Below are positions 1 through 8,599 of a DNA stretch of 64,000 bases, piece by piece. A program made the translations under genes and the position numbers. The notes beneath the pieces are model-generated. The model saw only the letters and a list, made by a program, of their open reading frames with translations, was not told the origin of the DNA and did no database searches. The DNA is from Paraburkholderia sp. HP33-1. GTDB taxonomy: Bacteria > Pseudomonadota > Gammaproteobacteria > Burkholderiales > Burkholderiaceae. The DNA lies in the NCBI RefSeq assembly GCF_021390595.1, contig NZ_JAJEJR010000002.1:1426001-1490000 (forward strand). The letters are read 5' to 3'. The stretch's first letter is position 1. Each line of letters begins with the position of its first letter.

Positions 1-644
1 CCCTCCGAACCGATGAACCAGTGCTTCAGGTCGTAGCCGGTGTTGTTCTTGACCATCTTGCCGAGCGAACTGAGCACGTCGCCATTGGCAAGCACCACTT
101 CGAGCCCAAGCACCTGGTCGCGCGCGGTGCCGGACTGGATCACGCGATTACCGCCCGCGTTGGTGGCGAGATTGCCGCCGATCTGGCACGACCCGCGCGC
201 GCCGAGATCGAGCGCGAGTTCGAGGCCCGCTGCTTCGGCGGCTTCCTGCGCGGTCTGTAACGTGGTGCCGGCGCGCACGGTCAGCGTGGCCGACGCGGCG
301 TCCAGTTCTTCCACCCCGCTCAGTCGTTCGAGCGACAACGCGATATCGGTGGCACGCGCGATCGCGCCGCCGGCCAGTCCGGTCATGCCGCCTTGCGGCA
401 CCACGGGCTGATGCGCGGCGTGGCAAATCGCGAGCGCGCGCGATACTTCGTCGGTCGTGCGCGGCAACAGCAGCGCCGCCGGACGCGTCGGCTGGTGACG
501 CGTCCAGTCGGTCATCGCGTGTTCGCCGATCTGTTCACCGACGCGCACCGCGTCGGCGCCGAGCGCGGCGCGCAAGGCGTCGAGTGTCGTCGCGAGCGGT
601 TCGGTCGTAGTCGTTCCGGCTTCAGTGACGCCGTGCTCTGTCAT
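1..644 (-). CDS. FAD-linked oxidase (GlcD/D-2-hydroxyacid dehydrogenase-like), C-terminus beyond window
   Basis: Only the N-terminal ~214 residues are present; the gene runs off the left edge. It starts at an ATG 11 bases after the stop of the preceding oxygenase gene, so the two form an operon. The segment VVPQGGMTGLAGGA and, further on, GSCQIGGNLATNAGGN are the typical FAD-binding (FAD_binding_4/PCMH) motifs of the glycolate oxidase GlcD / D-lactate dehydrogenase family, which oxidises 2-hydroxy acids with flavin. The substrate cannot be read from this fragment; pairing with a 2OG oxygenase and a divergent amino-acid importer suggests catabolism of an imported amino-acid-like compound (inference). 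Confidence 0.88.
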   Translation of the reverse strand, partial: MTEHGVTEAGTTTTEPLATTLDALRAALGADAVRVGEQIGEHAMTDWTRHQPTRPAALLLPRTTDEVSRALAICHAAHQPVVPQGGMTGLAGGAIARATDIALSLERLSGVEELDAASATLTVRAGTTLQTAQEAAEAAGLELALDLGARGSCQIGGNLATNAGGNRVIQSGTARDQVLGLEVVLANGDVLSSLGKMVKNNTGYDLKHWFIGSE

Positions 645-655
645 GCAGGGGTTCC

Positions 656-1630
656 TTACGGTGCCGTCGCGGCGAGTTTCTTGCGATAGCCCATCGAATC
701 GTTGATGCGGCCGAGAATATAGTCGCCCGCGGCGACCGGCTGATATTTGCTGTGCGCGTCGCTTGCGCCAAGCTCGCGCGGATCGACGAGCGCGCCATAG
801 GTCGGATCGTAGAACGTCGCGATCGAATAGCGCTCGCGCCTCGACGCATTGATCACGCGATGCAGCGTCGAGCGGAAGCGGTCATTGGTCCAGCGTGCGA
901 GCAGATCGCCGACATTGACGACGAAGCTGCCTTCGACGGGTGGCGCATCGACCCACGTATCGTTGGCGATTTCGCGCACCTGCAGGCCGCCGACCTGATC
1001 CTGCCACAGCAGCGTGATGCAGCCGTAGTCGGTATGCGGCGCGACGCCGAACTGATCTTCATCCGATTGCGGCGGCTGCGGCGGGTAATAGACCATCTGC
1101 GTGCGCTGCATGCGCTTGGTGTAGCGCGGCGCGAAGAAATCTGCGTCGATGCCGAGGCTCACGGCGACCGCGCGCAGCAGATCGGCACCGCACGCGCCGA
1201 CCGCCTCGTAATAGTCATACAGCACCGGCCTTAGCTCGGGCATGAAGTCCGGCCAGTTGTTCGGTCCGCGCAGTGCTTGCCCGGCCACCACATCAGGATC
1301 GTCTTCCGGCAGTTCGAGACCGATGCTGAAGAATTCCTTGTAATCGGGCCGCTTCGCCTGGTACATCGTCGCGTCGCCAAGCGCATTGAAGCCACGATGC
1401 CGACGATTGACCGCCGCGCGGCGCTTGGTGTCGACCGGAAACGCGAAGAACGTGCGCGCGGCCTGCGCGGCGGCATCGATCGTCGCTTGCGGTACGCCGT
1501 GATTGATGATGTAAAAAAAGCCGATCGTCGTACACGCTTCATGAATTTCCGTTGCGACGCGTCGCAGCGCTTGCGGATCGCCCGCGCGTACGCCGGCCAG
1601 ATCGATGATCGGAATGCGGGTCACGGGCAT
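656..1630 (-). CDS. 2-oxoglutarate/Fe(II) oxygenase, isopenicillin N synthase-like
   Basis: A 324-residue cytosolic enzyme with both halves of the plant-type 2OG dioxygenase fold: an N-terminal DIOX_N part (INHGVP near residue 43) and a C-terminal jelly roll. The iron ligands are visible as HTD (H199, D201) and H257 in STLHRV, and the 2-oxoglutarate-binding R267-x-S269 is in RYSIATF. Length and motifs fit the bacterial 'isopenicillin N synthase family oxygenase' group, most of which are uncharacterised catabolic hydroxylases rather than antibiotic enzymes. It is the first gene of a leftward operon with an FAD oxidase and is divergent from an amino-acid ABC transporter across a region with two operator-like repeats. 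Confidence 0.9.
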   Translation of the reverse strand: MPVTRIPIIDLAGVRAGDPQALRRVATEIHEACTTIGFFYIINHGVPQATIDAAAQAARTFFAFPVDTKRRAAVNRRHRGFNALGDATMYQAKRPDYKEFFSIGLELPEDDPDVVAGQALRGPNNWPDFMPELRPVLYDYYEAVGACGADLLRAVAVSLGIDADFFAPRYTKRMQRTQMVYYPPQPPQSDEDQFGVAPHTDYGCITLLWQDQVGGLQVREIANDTWVDAPPVEGSFVVNVGDLLARWTNDRFRSTLHRVINASRRERYSIATFYDPTYGALVDPRELGASDAHSKYQPVAAGDYILGRINDSMGYRKKLAATAP

Positions 1631-1663
1631 CGCGCTGCTCCTTCAAGCATCGGTATTGCAGTT

Positions 1664-1671
1664 GTATATAC
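1664..1671. promoter_or_regulatory. GTATATAC operator-like site 1
   Basis: A self-complementary GTATATAC octamer in a TT..CC context lies in the divergent intergenic region, 33 bases upstream of the oxygenase start. HutC-subfamily GntR repressors are known to bind TTGTATATACAA-like palindromes, and two HutC-type genes lie within 5 kb. Assignment as an operator is inference. Confidence 0.5.
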
Positions 1672-1762
1672 CGCCAAAAGCATCGCCGCAAGTTGCTTCG
1701 CGCACCGCGAAATCAGGGCTTTTCTCTACTCGCACGAGCATTTATTTTTCGCCGGAAGCGCG

Positions 1763-1770
1763 GTATATAC
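1763..1770. promoter_or_regulatory. GTATATAC operator-like site 2
   Basis: A second exact copy of the GTATATAC palindrome lies 99 bases from the first and about 100 bases upstream of the ABC transporter binding-protein start. Two identical copies in one 240-base divergent promoter region argue for a shared repressor controlling both operons, most simply the HutC-type protein encoded at the end of the transporter operon. Confidence 0.5.
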
Positions 1771-1868
1771 TGCCCCGCATGAACCGCAACGCGCAGCCGG
1801 CGCGGCGGATTCCGCACAGAACCTTCAACACCCGGCAACCCAATCCATCTTCGCTCCCGGAGAACCTC

Positions 1869-2696
1869 ATGCGTATCCTTGCAGGCTGGAAGTCTCGTCT
1901 GGTCATGCTGGCGCTGTGCGCGGCAAGCGTGGCCGCCCACGCCGAAGACCAGCTCGCCAAAGTGAAGAAAGCCGGCGAACTGGTGGTCGGTACCGAAATG
2001 CAGTTCGCGCCGTTCGATTTCCTCGAGAACGGTCAGCAGGCGGGCTTCAACAAGGACCTGTTCGCGGAGGTCGGCAAGGAAATCGGCGTGAAGGTGCGCT
2101 TCATCGATCTGCCGTGGCCGAGCGTGCTGCCCGGTCTCGAAGCGGGCAAGTTCGACATGGTGGGCGGCCCGCTGACGGTCACGAAGGCGCGCATGGAACG
2201 CTACACGTACACGTTGCCCATCGCCGATGCAACCGACGCGCTGCTCAAGCGCGCGAACGATGCATCGATCAAGCAATCGGCGGATATCGCGGGCAAAGCG
2301 GTCGGCGCGGGCAAGGGCAGCGCGCAGCTCGATCAGCTGAAGAGCTACGCGGCCACGCTGCCGAAGCAGCCTGAAATTCGCGAGTACGTCGACAACAATC
2401 AGGCTTACGCCGACCTCGCGGCGGGCCGCATCGTCGCGGTCGCGAACTCGATGACCAATATCGCGTATGTGGCGAAGCAACGCCCCGATACGTTCGCGGT
2501 CGTGCAGCCGCCGTTCGGCGCGAAGGTGTACTTCGCCTATGCACTGCGTAAGGACGCCGACAGCAAGCCGCTCGCCGACGCGTTCGACACCGCGCTCGTG
2601 AAGATGCAGAAGGACGGCCGCCTCGCCGCGTTGCAGAAGAAGTGGTTCGGTGTCGCGATGGAGATGCCGGCCACGCAGCCCACGCCGAATTACTGA
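1869..2696 (+). CDS. Amino-acid ABC transporter, periplasmic substrate-binding protein
   Basis: A 275-residue protein with a Sec signal peptide (MRILAGWKSRLVMLALCAA, cleaved after AAHA). The mature part carries the family-3 solute-binding fold of polar amino-acid binding proteins (LVVGTEMQFAPFDF, GFNKDLFAEVGKEIGV, GLEAGKFDMV). Longer upstream reading exists, but the start at 1869 is chosen because it begins the signal peptide. It heads a rightward operon with two permeases, an ATPase and a GntR regulator. The ligand is unknown; the usual conserved ARG/ASP carboxylate-binding layout could not be assigned by eye. Confidence 0.9.
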   Translation: MRILAGWKSRLVMLALCAASVAAHAEDQLAKVKKAGELVVGTEMQFAPFDFLENGQQAGFNKDLFAEVGKEIGVKVRFIDLPWPSVLPGLEAGKFDMVGGPLTVTKARMERYTYTLPIADATDALLKRANDASIKQSADIAGKAVGAGKGSAQLDQLKSYAATLPKQPEIREYVDNNQAYADLAAGRIVAVANSMTNIAYVAKQRPDTFAVVQPPFGAKVYFAYALRKDADSKPLADAFDTALVKMQKDGRLAALQKKWFGVAMEMPATQPTPNY

Positions 2697-2784
2697 GCGT
2701 CTTTGACGTAGGCGTCACGCGCTGCGCAATAGTGTCGCCATAGCGCAGCGTGCGTCGCCCTCCCCGCTCCATCGGCCGCGATCC

Positions 2785-3435
2785 ATGTTCAACACGACCG
2801 TCTTCGTTCAGGGTCTGCCGCTGTTGTTGCATGCGGCGCTCGCCACCGTCGGCATTTCGCTGACGGGGCTCGTGATCGGCTTTTTCGTCGGCATCGGCGT
2901 GTGCAGCGCGCGGCTGTCACGGCATCGTGCCGCGCGTCTCGCAGGCGGCGCCTATGTGTTCTTCTTTCGCGGCGTGCCGATGCTCGTGCAGCTGCTGCTC
3001 GTGTACTACCTGCTGCCATTCGCCGGCATCAACGTGTCGCCGATCGTCGCTGCGATCAGCACAGTGTCACTGTGCTCGGCCTCGTATATCGCGGAAATTC
3101 TGCGCGGCGGCTTTCTGAGCATTCCGCCCGGACATCTCGAAGCCGCGCGCATGCTCGGTCTATCGTCGCTCGATACGCTGCGGCGCATTCTGGTGCCGCA
3201 GGCATTCCGTTTGACGCTGCCGTCGCTCGTCAATGAAATGGTGCTGCTGATCAAGGCTTCTTCGCTGATCTCGGTGGTCGGCGTCGCGGAGTTGACGCGC
3301 ACCGCGCAGAACATCGCCGCGAGCACTTACCGGCCGCTCGAAGCGTATGTCGCAGCCGGGCTCATCTACTTCATGATCTGTGGTGCGCTCGCGCTCGTCG
3401 CGCATGCGGCCGAGCACCGTTTGCAGCACGCCTGA
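2785..3435 (+). CDS. Amino-acid ABC transporter permease 1 (HisM/GlnP type)
   Basis: A 216-residue inner-membrane protein with about five hydrophobic segments. It has the EAA loop of binding-protein-dependent permeases (GHLEAARMLGLSSLDTLRRI, residues ~114-133), which docks onto the ATPase. Length fits the His/Glu/Gln/Arg/opine permease family. It is separated from the binding-protein gene by 88 bases and from the second permease by 28 bases. Confidence 0.92.
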   Translation: MFNTTVFVQGLPLLLHAALATVGISLTGLVIGFFVGIGVCSARLSRHRAARLAGGAYVFFFRGVPMLVQLLLVYYLLPFAGINVSPIVAAISTVSLCSASYIAEILRGGFLSIPPGHLEAARMLGLSSLDTLRRILVPQAFRLTLPSLVNEMVLLIKASSLISVVGVAELTRTAQNIAASTYRPLEAYVAAGLIYFMICGALALVAHAAEHRLQHA

Positions 3436-3463
3436 CCGATCCCAAGCGCACATCTACTCCGCC

Positions 3464-4126
3464 ATGCAAACGTTCGACCCGACCGTCATCACGCACAACC
3501 TGCAGCCGATCGCCGCCGGTCTCGCGACGACGCTCGGCACGTGGGCCGGGGGCGTCGCGATCGGTCTCGTGATCGGCTTCCTGATCGCGGTGCTGCAACT
3601 GTTCTGTGGACGCTGGCTGCGCGTCGCGCTGCGCGTCTATATCGAACTGCTGCGCGGCACGCCGTTTCTCGTGCAACTGTTTCTGCTCTACTACGGCGGC
3701 CCGTCGATCGGCCTCACACTCGAACCGCTGACGGCTGGCATCGTCGGCCTCGGCCTTTATGGCAGCGCGTATTTCGCCGAGGCATTCCGCTCCGGCTTCC
3801 AGTCAGTGCCGAAAGGCCATCTCGAAGCGGCGTCGTGTCTCGGACTCACGCGCTGGCAGGCGATCCTGCGCATCCAGGCGCCGCAGATGCTGGTACTGAT
3901 CGTGCCCGCGCTGACCAATCTGATCATCGTGCTGAGCAAGGAAACGGCTGTGCTGTCGATCGTCACCGTGCCCGAGCTGACGTTCGTGCTGACCGGCATC
4001 GGCTCGGCCACCTTCGCTTTCGTCGAAACCCTGCTGGTGCTGTGCGTGTGCTACCTCGCGCTGGTCGAGCTGACCTCGCGCGCGGGCATGTGGGCCGAAG
4101 CCCGCCTCGCACGCTTCATGGCATGA
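3464..4126 (+). CDS. Amino-acid ABC transporter permease 2 (HisQ/GlnP type)
   Basis: A 220-residue inner-membrane permease, paralogous to the preceding gene, so the channel is probably a heterodimer. The EAA motif is visible as GHLEAASCLGLTRWQAILRI near residues 121-140, and a conserved RGTPFLVQLFLLYYG segment lies in the first half. The ATG at 3464 is chosen because it begins a typical amphipathic permease N-terminus; further-upstream in-frame starts would overlap the previous gene. Confidence 0.92.
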   Translation: MQTFDPTVITHNLQPIAAGLATTLGTWAGGVAIGLVIGFLIAVLQLFCGRWLRVALRVYIELLRGTPFLVQLFLLYYGGPSIGLTLEPLTAGIVGLGLYGSAYFAEAFRSGFQSVPKGHLEAASCLGLTRWQAILRIQAPQMLVLIVPALTNLIIVLSKETAVLSIVTVPELTFVLTGIGSATFAFVETLLVLCVCYLALVELTSRAGMWAEARLARFMA

Positions 4127-4139
4127 TTCCCGAATTCCT

Positions 4140-5027
4140 ATGAACGCCATCGCCGACATGTCCTCCTCCGCGCAATCTTCCGCGCCGTCCGCGAGCGCCA
4201 CGGCGAGCGCACCGAACGCCGCGCCGCTGATCGAAGTGCGCGATCTACGCAAACGCTTCGGCGATGTCGAGGTGCTGCGCGGCGTCGATCTCGAGATCGC
4301 GCGCTCCGAAGTCGTCTGCGTGATCGGGCCGTCGGGCTCGGGCAAGAGCACGCTGCTGCGGTGCCTCGCCGCGCTCGAAACCTACGATCACGGCGACGTG
4401 CGCATCGAAGGCGAACTGCTCGGCTATACCGAGCGCAACGGCAAACGCGTGCGCGCATCGCATGGCGAGATCAACCGCGTGCGTCGCAATGTCGGCATGG
4501 TGTTTCAGCAGTTCAATTTGTGGCCGCACATGACGGCGCTCGGCAACGTGATGGAAGCGTTGCTGCGCGTGCGGCACCTGTCGCACGACGAAGCGCGCCG
4601 CCGTGCAAACACGATGCTGGAGACGGTGGGCCTCGCGCACAAGGGCGACGCCTATCCGGCCAAGCTGTCGGGTGGTCAACAGCAGCGCGTGGCGATTGCA
4701 CGCGCGCTCGCGATGGAGCCGCACATCATGCTGTTCGACGAACCGACTTCGGCGCTCGATCCGGAGCTCGTCGGCGAAGTGCTGCAGGTGATGAAGCAGC
4801 TCGCGCGCGACGGCATGACGATGGCCGTGGTCACGCATGAAATGGGCTTTGCCGCGCAGGTCGCCGACAAGGTCGTGTTCATCGATCAAGGCCGCGTCGC
4901 CGTGCAGGGCAAACCGCGCGACGTGTTTCACGATGCCGCGCAGCCGCGTCTGCGGCAGTTTCTGCAAAACTATTTGGACCGCAATGCGTTCTGGACGCGC
5001 GGCCCCGACGACACCCAGCCGCTATGA
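4140..5027 (+). CDS. Amino-acid ABC transporter ATP-binding protein
   Basis: A 295-residue nucleotide-binding subunit. Walker A is GPSGSGKST (residues ~64-72), the Q-loop is in VFQQFNLWPHMT, the signature is LSGGQQQR and Walker B is MLFDEPTSALDP, followed by the H-loop VVTHEMGFA. It belongs to the HisP/GlnQ group. An unusual Ala/Ser-rich extension of ~25 residues precedes the ABC domain. It ends with an ATGA overlap with the GntR gene, so the repressor is translationally coupled to the transporter. Confidence 0.95.
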   Translation: MNAIADMSSSAQSSAPSASATASAPNAAPLIEVRDLRKRFGDVEVLRGVDLEIARSEVVCVIGPSGSGKSTLLRCLAALETYDHGDVRIEGELLGYTERNGKRVRASHGEINRVRRNVGMVFQQFNLWPHMTALGNVMEALLRVRHLSHDEARRRANTMLETVGLAHKGDAYPAKLSGGQQQRVAIARALAMEPHIMLFDEPTSALDPELVGEVLQVMKQLARDGMTMAVVTHEMGFAAQVADKVVFIDQGRVAVQGKPRDVFHDAAQPRLRQFLQNYLDRNAFWTRGPDDTQPL

Positions 5028-5824
5028 GCACCATCGTTCGCAACAAGCGTCAAGGCAAATCCTCCGCCAGCGCGGCCAAAACCGCACGCGGCTCCGACGA
5101 CCCACCCGCCGCGCGCTACGAACAGGTCAAGCAGCACATCCGCCAGATCATCGAATCGGGCGAGCGCCAAGCGGGCGATCGGCTGCCTTCAGAGCTCGAC
5201 CTCGTCGCGACGCTCGGCGTATCGCGCATGACGGTCAATCGCGCGCTGCGCGAACTCGCGGACGCGGGACTCGTCACGCGCGTCTCGGGCGTCGGCACTT
5301 TCGTCGCCCCGAACAAGCCGCAATCGACACTGCTGATGATCGCCCATATCGGCGACGAAATCCGCTCGCGCGGGCACGCGTATCGCTGCGACATGGTGCT
5401 GTTGCAGCGCGAGACCGCGTCGGTCACGGTGTCGAACGCATTGGGGCTCGCGCCGGGCGCTTCGGTGTTTCATGTCGTCTGCGTGCATCGCGAGAACGGC
5501 CAGCCGGTGCAGCTGGAAGATCGCTATGTGAATCCGGCCGTCGCGCCCGACTTTCTACAGCACGATTTTTCGGCGCTCAAGCCGTCCGAGTATCTGCTGA
5601 CGGTCGTGCCGATGCACGATCTCGAACACGTGGTCGACGCAGCGCTGCCGACGCCCGCCGAAGCCGGGTTGCTCGAAATTCACGCCGAGGAGCCGTGCCT
5701 CACGCTGACGCGCCGCACGTGGACGAGCGGCGTCGCGGTGACGTTCGCGCGCTTCGTGCACCCGGGTTCGCGCTATCGACTCGGTTGCCGCTTTTCGCCG
5801 AATACATCGCAGCGGCAGGGATAA
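5024..5824 (+). CDS. GntR-family regulator, HutC subfamily (1)
   Basis: A 266-residue transcription factor with an N-terminal winged helix (residues ~25-90; SELDLVATLGVSRMTVNRAL) and a C-terminal UTRA ligand domain (residues ~110-255) of the HutC type; such proteins are commonly annotated as histidine-utilisation repressors. Its start overlaps the transporter ATPase stop by four bases (ATGA), which makes it the local regulator of that operon. The likely operators are the GTATATAC sites at 1664 and 1763. Its UTRA ligand is probably the transported compound or a catabolite (inference). It converges on a second HutC-type gene 20 bases away. Confidence 0.9.
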   Translation: MSTIVRNKRQGKSSASAAKTARGSDDPPAARYEQVKQHIRQIIESGERQAGDRLPSELDLVATLGVSRMTVNRALRELADAGLVTRVSGVGTFVAPNKPQSTLLMIAHIGDEIRSRGHAYRCDMVLLQRETASVTVSNALGLAPGASVFHVVCVHRENGQPVQLEDRYVNPAVAPDFLQHDFSALKPSEYLLTVVPMHDLEHVVDAALPTPAEAGLLEIHAEEPCLTLTRRTWTSGVAVTFARFVHPGSRYRLGCRFSPNTSQRQG

Positions 5825-5844
5825 AGCGCGCTTCAGAAACCCTG

Positions 5845-6636
5845 CTAGACAGTCCCGGCCAGATGAAAGCGCGACGCCGGATGCCATAGCCAAACCGACG
5901 TCGCGACGTTCTCGCCGACCCACGTGCGCCGCCACAACAGCAGACACGGCTCGCCGATATCCATCATCAGATGACGCCGCACATAGGCGTCGGGCTTCTG
6001 CGCATAAATGCGAAACTCGGCGCGCTGCACCGGCGCGAGCCGCACCATGTAGTGATTCGGCGTTTCGACCGAGAAGTCCTGCTGCAGATATTCAGGGAAC
6101 ACCTTCGGATTGACGAAGCGGTCTTCGTACTGGATCGGCTCGCCTTCCTCGCTGTGCACGATGCACGAATGAAACGCGGGACCGCTCGCGAGACCGAGCG
6201 CTTTGAGCGCATCGGCGTCGTCGCTCGGTTCGAGCGTCAGCACGCGCGCCGAGTGACGATGACCGCGCGCGGCGATTTCATCAGCGATATTGCGGATCTC
6301 CAGCACCGTCGATTCATACCGTTGCGGCGCGACGAAGGTGCCCGAGCCCTGCACGCGCGTGAGTACACGCTCGGCGGTCAGCTCGCGCAGCGCGCGCGAC
6401 ACCGTCATGCGCGCAACGCCGAACTCCTTGACCAGTTCAGTTTCGGAAGGGATCAGCCCGCCTGGCTTCCATTCGCCTTCGCTGATGCGCTGGAGCACGT
6501 AGCGTTTGATCTGTTCGTACGCGGGCATCGCTTTGGCCGGCGTATCACCATCGCGTTCGGCGAAATCCTGTTTCTGCTCGGTCTGTACGGCGGGCATTTT
6601 GTGCGCCTGTGTAGTTGTTTTCACTCCAAACCTCAT
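5845..6636 (-). CDS. GntR-family regulator, HutC subfamily (2)
   Basis: A 263-residue paralogue of the adjacent repressor, convergent with it. It has the winged helix (SETELVKEFGVARMTVSRAL, residues ~67-86) and a UTRA domain. The two proteins share the pattern LRExTxxxVLTRVxGxGTFVAP and the DRxVNPxxxPxxLQxDFS block in the ligand domain, so an old duplication is plausible. In-frame alternative starts occur ~13 and ~36 residues in; the latter begins just before the DNA-binding domain. Its target may be the same divergent region or a locus outside the window. Confidence 0.88.
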   Translation of the reverse strand: MRFGVKTTTQAHKMPAVQTEQKQDFAERDGDTPAKAMPAYEQIKRYVLQRISEGEWKPGGLIPSETELVKEFGVARMTVSRALRELTAERVLTRVQGSGTFVAPQRYESTVLEIRNIADEIAARGHRHSARVLTLEPSDDADALKALGLASGPAFHSCIVHSEEGEPIQYEDRFVNPKVFPEYLQQDFSVETPNHYMVRLAPVQRAEFRIYAQKPDAYVRRHLMMDIGEPCLLLWRRTWVGENVATSVWLWHPASRFHLAGTV

Positions 6637-6736
6637 CGGTGGTTCGCCGGTGTGACATCAGGTACACCGTGGCCGGATCTCCGGCGGCCGGGCCCAATCT
6701 TACCCAATTCGACGGCGGCGGTACCACCGGAACGCG

Positions 6737-7417
6737 CTACCAGATAAACGGCACGAAACGGTAACGCACGCGTTCCATGTAGGCCGAGTAGCCGTCGAGC
6801 TGCTCGGCAAGCAGCCGCTCCTCGCGCACCGCGCGCCAGCCCATGCCGTACGCCATCACGGGCAGCGCCGCGAACCCCCACCACGAGCCGAGCTGCAGTG
6901 GCGTGCCGACGAAGAACAGCAGCGCGCACGCGTACATCGGATGACGCACGTAGGCATAGGGACCGGTGTCGGCGACCTTGTGCCCGCGGCTCGCCTGGAT
7001 CTTGACGACCGGCGCCGCATAGCTGTTCGCGCGAAATACGAAGCGGCAAATAAAGATGCACAGGAACACGCACAGCGCGCCGAAGATCATGAGCCACGCC
7101 GGCACCGGCGCGGACCAGCGAAAGCGCATCGCGTCGAAGCCCATCAGGATCAGCCAGCCGCACCATACAGTCCAGATTGCGGCCATGAACGGACGATCCC
7201 AGCGACTCTGCTGCGCCTGCACCAACGGCGCGAGCCGCTCCGCAAGCAACCCGGGATCGTGACGCGCGAGCCATAAGCCGAGCCACAGGCTCAACACCGC
7301 CAGCTCGATCAGATACCACCACGCGGCCGGCCACGCGAGCGTGCCGGCCGAGCCGAACAGCAACCCGCCCATGACCGCCAGCCACGCCAGCGATTGCAGG
7401 ATCAGACGCGTGACCAT
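6737..7417 (-). CDS. Isoprenylcysteine carboxyl methyltransferase-like membrane protein
   Basis: A 226-residue protein with about five to six hydrophobic segments. The C-terminal half holds the ICMT/PEMT-type SAM-dependent methyltransferase signature GPYAYVRHPMY, followed by the conserved glutamates of VREERLLAEQL. The ATG at 7417 is preceded by a strong GGAGGGAGCC ribosome-binding site. Bacteria lack prenylated CaaX proteins, so the substrate is likely a lipid or small molecule; unknown. It lies 23 bases downstream of the arylamine N-acetyltransferase gene on the same strand. Confidence 0.8.
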   Translation of the reverse strand: MVTRLILQSLAWLAVMGGLLFGSAGTLAWPAAWWYLIELAVLSLWLGLWLARHDPGLLAERLAPLVQAQQSRWDRPFMAAIWTVWCGWLILMGFDAMRFRWSAPVPAWLMIFGALCVFLCIFICRFVFRANSYAAPVVKIQASRGHKVADTGPYAYVRHPMYACALLFFVGTPLQLGSWWGFAALPVMAYGMGWRAVREERLLAEQLDGYSAYMERVRYRFVPFIW

Positions 7418-7440
7418 GGCGGCTCCCTCCAGCGGTCTCG

Positions 7441-8277
7441 TTACGCGGTCTCGTTGCGCGTGCGCACGCGCTCGAACACGTCGGCGATATCGACGTCCTC
7501 CAGGTTCACACCGAAGCGTTCGCGCAGACAATCGGCGAGTTCGGCGGCGCTCGCGAGGCGCCGTTCGTCGACGATCTGTCCTTCTCCGTCACGCTCGTTG
7601 AACTGATCGTTGAACAGCGCCAGGCGCGACTCGCGCAACACGCGGGCCACGATCAGGTTGCGCAGGAAGATCGAATCCGGCGACGTCGACGAGTACCAGT
7701 TTGAGGTTTCATAGTCGACCCACTCGACTGCGCGCAGACCCACGTGATAAACGCGCACCCAGCTTTCGTCCGGGGCCAACACCTCGAGATAGACGGTGTC
7801 GTGCCCTGCGTCTGCGAGGCGGAACGTGCCGAGCGGAACCGGCTGCGCGAGGCCGGCGGTCAGACGCAGCGGCGCGGTCAGCGTCACGCCGCCGAAGCCC
7901 ACGTCGGCTATCCACGCTTCGCCGTCGATATCGACGCGCAGCACCGTGTGCGTGCGCGGCGCAATCGTGCCGGGCTCGCGGCCCCATACGACCCGCGCGA
8001 GCAGCGGCGTCACCTTGAAGCCGAGTTGCATCAGCACGTTCGCAAACAGCAGGTTCTGCTCGAAGCAATAGCCGCCGCGCCTGGCGCTCACGAGCTTGCG
8101 TTCGATGGCTTCGAGGTCGAGCCTGACCGGCCGGCCCGTCAGCGGGTTCAGGTTCTCGAACGGGATCGCGGCGGGATGCAGCCGGTGAATCGCCCGCAAC
8201 ACGTCGAGCGTAGCGGCGCGCGGGCCTTGATAGCCGATGCGGGCGAAGTAGCTTTCCAGATTGATGGTGTGGGACAT
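7441..8277 (-). CDS. nat: Arylamine N-acetyltransferase
   Basis: A 278-residue cytosolic enzyme that transfers acetyl from acetyl-CoA to arylamines, arylhydroxylamines and hydrazines. The catalytic triad is visible: C71 in RGGYCFEQN, H110 in THTVL and D125 in ADVGFGG, and the N-terminal IPFENL motif is present. Length matches bacterial NATs (~270-280 residues). It is first in a two-gene leftward operon with the methyltransferase-like gene and divergent from the iron locus. Confidence 0.95.
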   Translation of the reverse strand: MSHTINLESYFARIGYQGPRAATLDVLRAIHRLHPAAIPFENLNPLTGRPVRLDLEAIERKLVSARRGGYCFEQNLLFANVLMQLGFKVTPLLARVVWGREPGTIAPRTHTVLRVDIDGEAWIADVGFGGVTLTAPLRLTAGLAQPVPLGTFRLADAGHDTVYLEVLAPDESWVRVYHVGLRAVEWVDYETSNWYSSTSPDSIFLRNLIVARVLRESRLALFNDQFNERDGEGQIVDERRLASAAELADCLRERFGVNLEDVDIADVFERVRTRNETA

Positions 8278-8599
8278 CGGCGGAATTCCGGTTGGGTTGC
8301 GGGTTCGACGCGATCATAGCGGCTTTCGGCGCGACATCGGCTCATGAGCGACGCCGCGCCGCAAAACGCAAGGTGCCCACCCCCTTTCAACGTCGACCAC
8401 CACAAGAATGCGCTTGCTCATTTCGACCTCCTTACTCTTACTTTCGGGGTTACCCGTGCGCTTCGACACCCCACCCTTTCGCACGTTCGGTCGGACTGAA
8501 TCAATACGTTTGCATTGCGTTGTGACTAACGTCGCCGTACGTCTTCATGCAGTTTTCGGATACTCCGTCAATCTTGGAATTACATTTCCGTAATCTTGT
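8278..8599. other. Intergenic region without a supported gene
   Basis: The region between the divergent nat and porin genes is clearly less GC-rich than its flanks. A short open frame near 8408-8593 begins like a signal peptide but has no ribosome-binding site and an implausible downstream composition, so it is not called. The right end grades into the Fur-box-like site and promoter listed separately. Confidence 0.5.

Noticed and set aside
8408..8593. 61-codon frame starting with a hydrophobic run
   Set aside because: No ribosome-binding site, and the region behaves as an intergenic promoter area for the iron operon.
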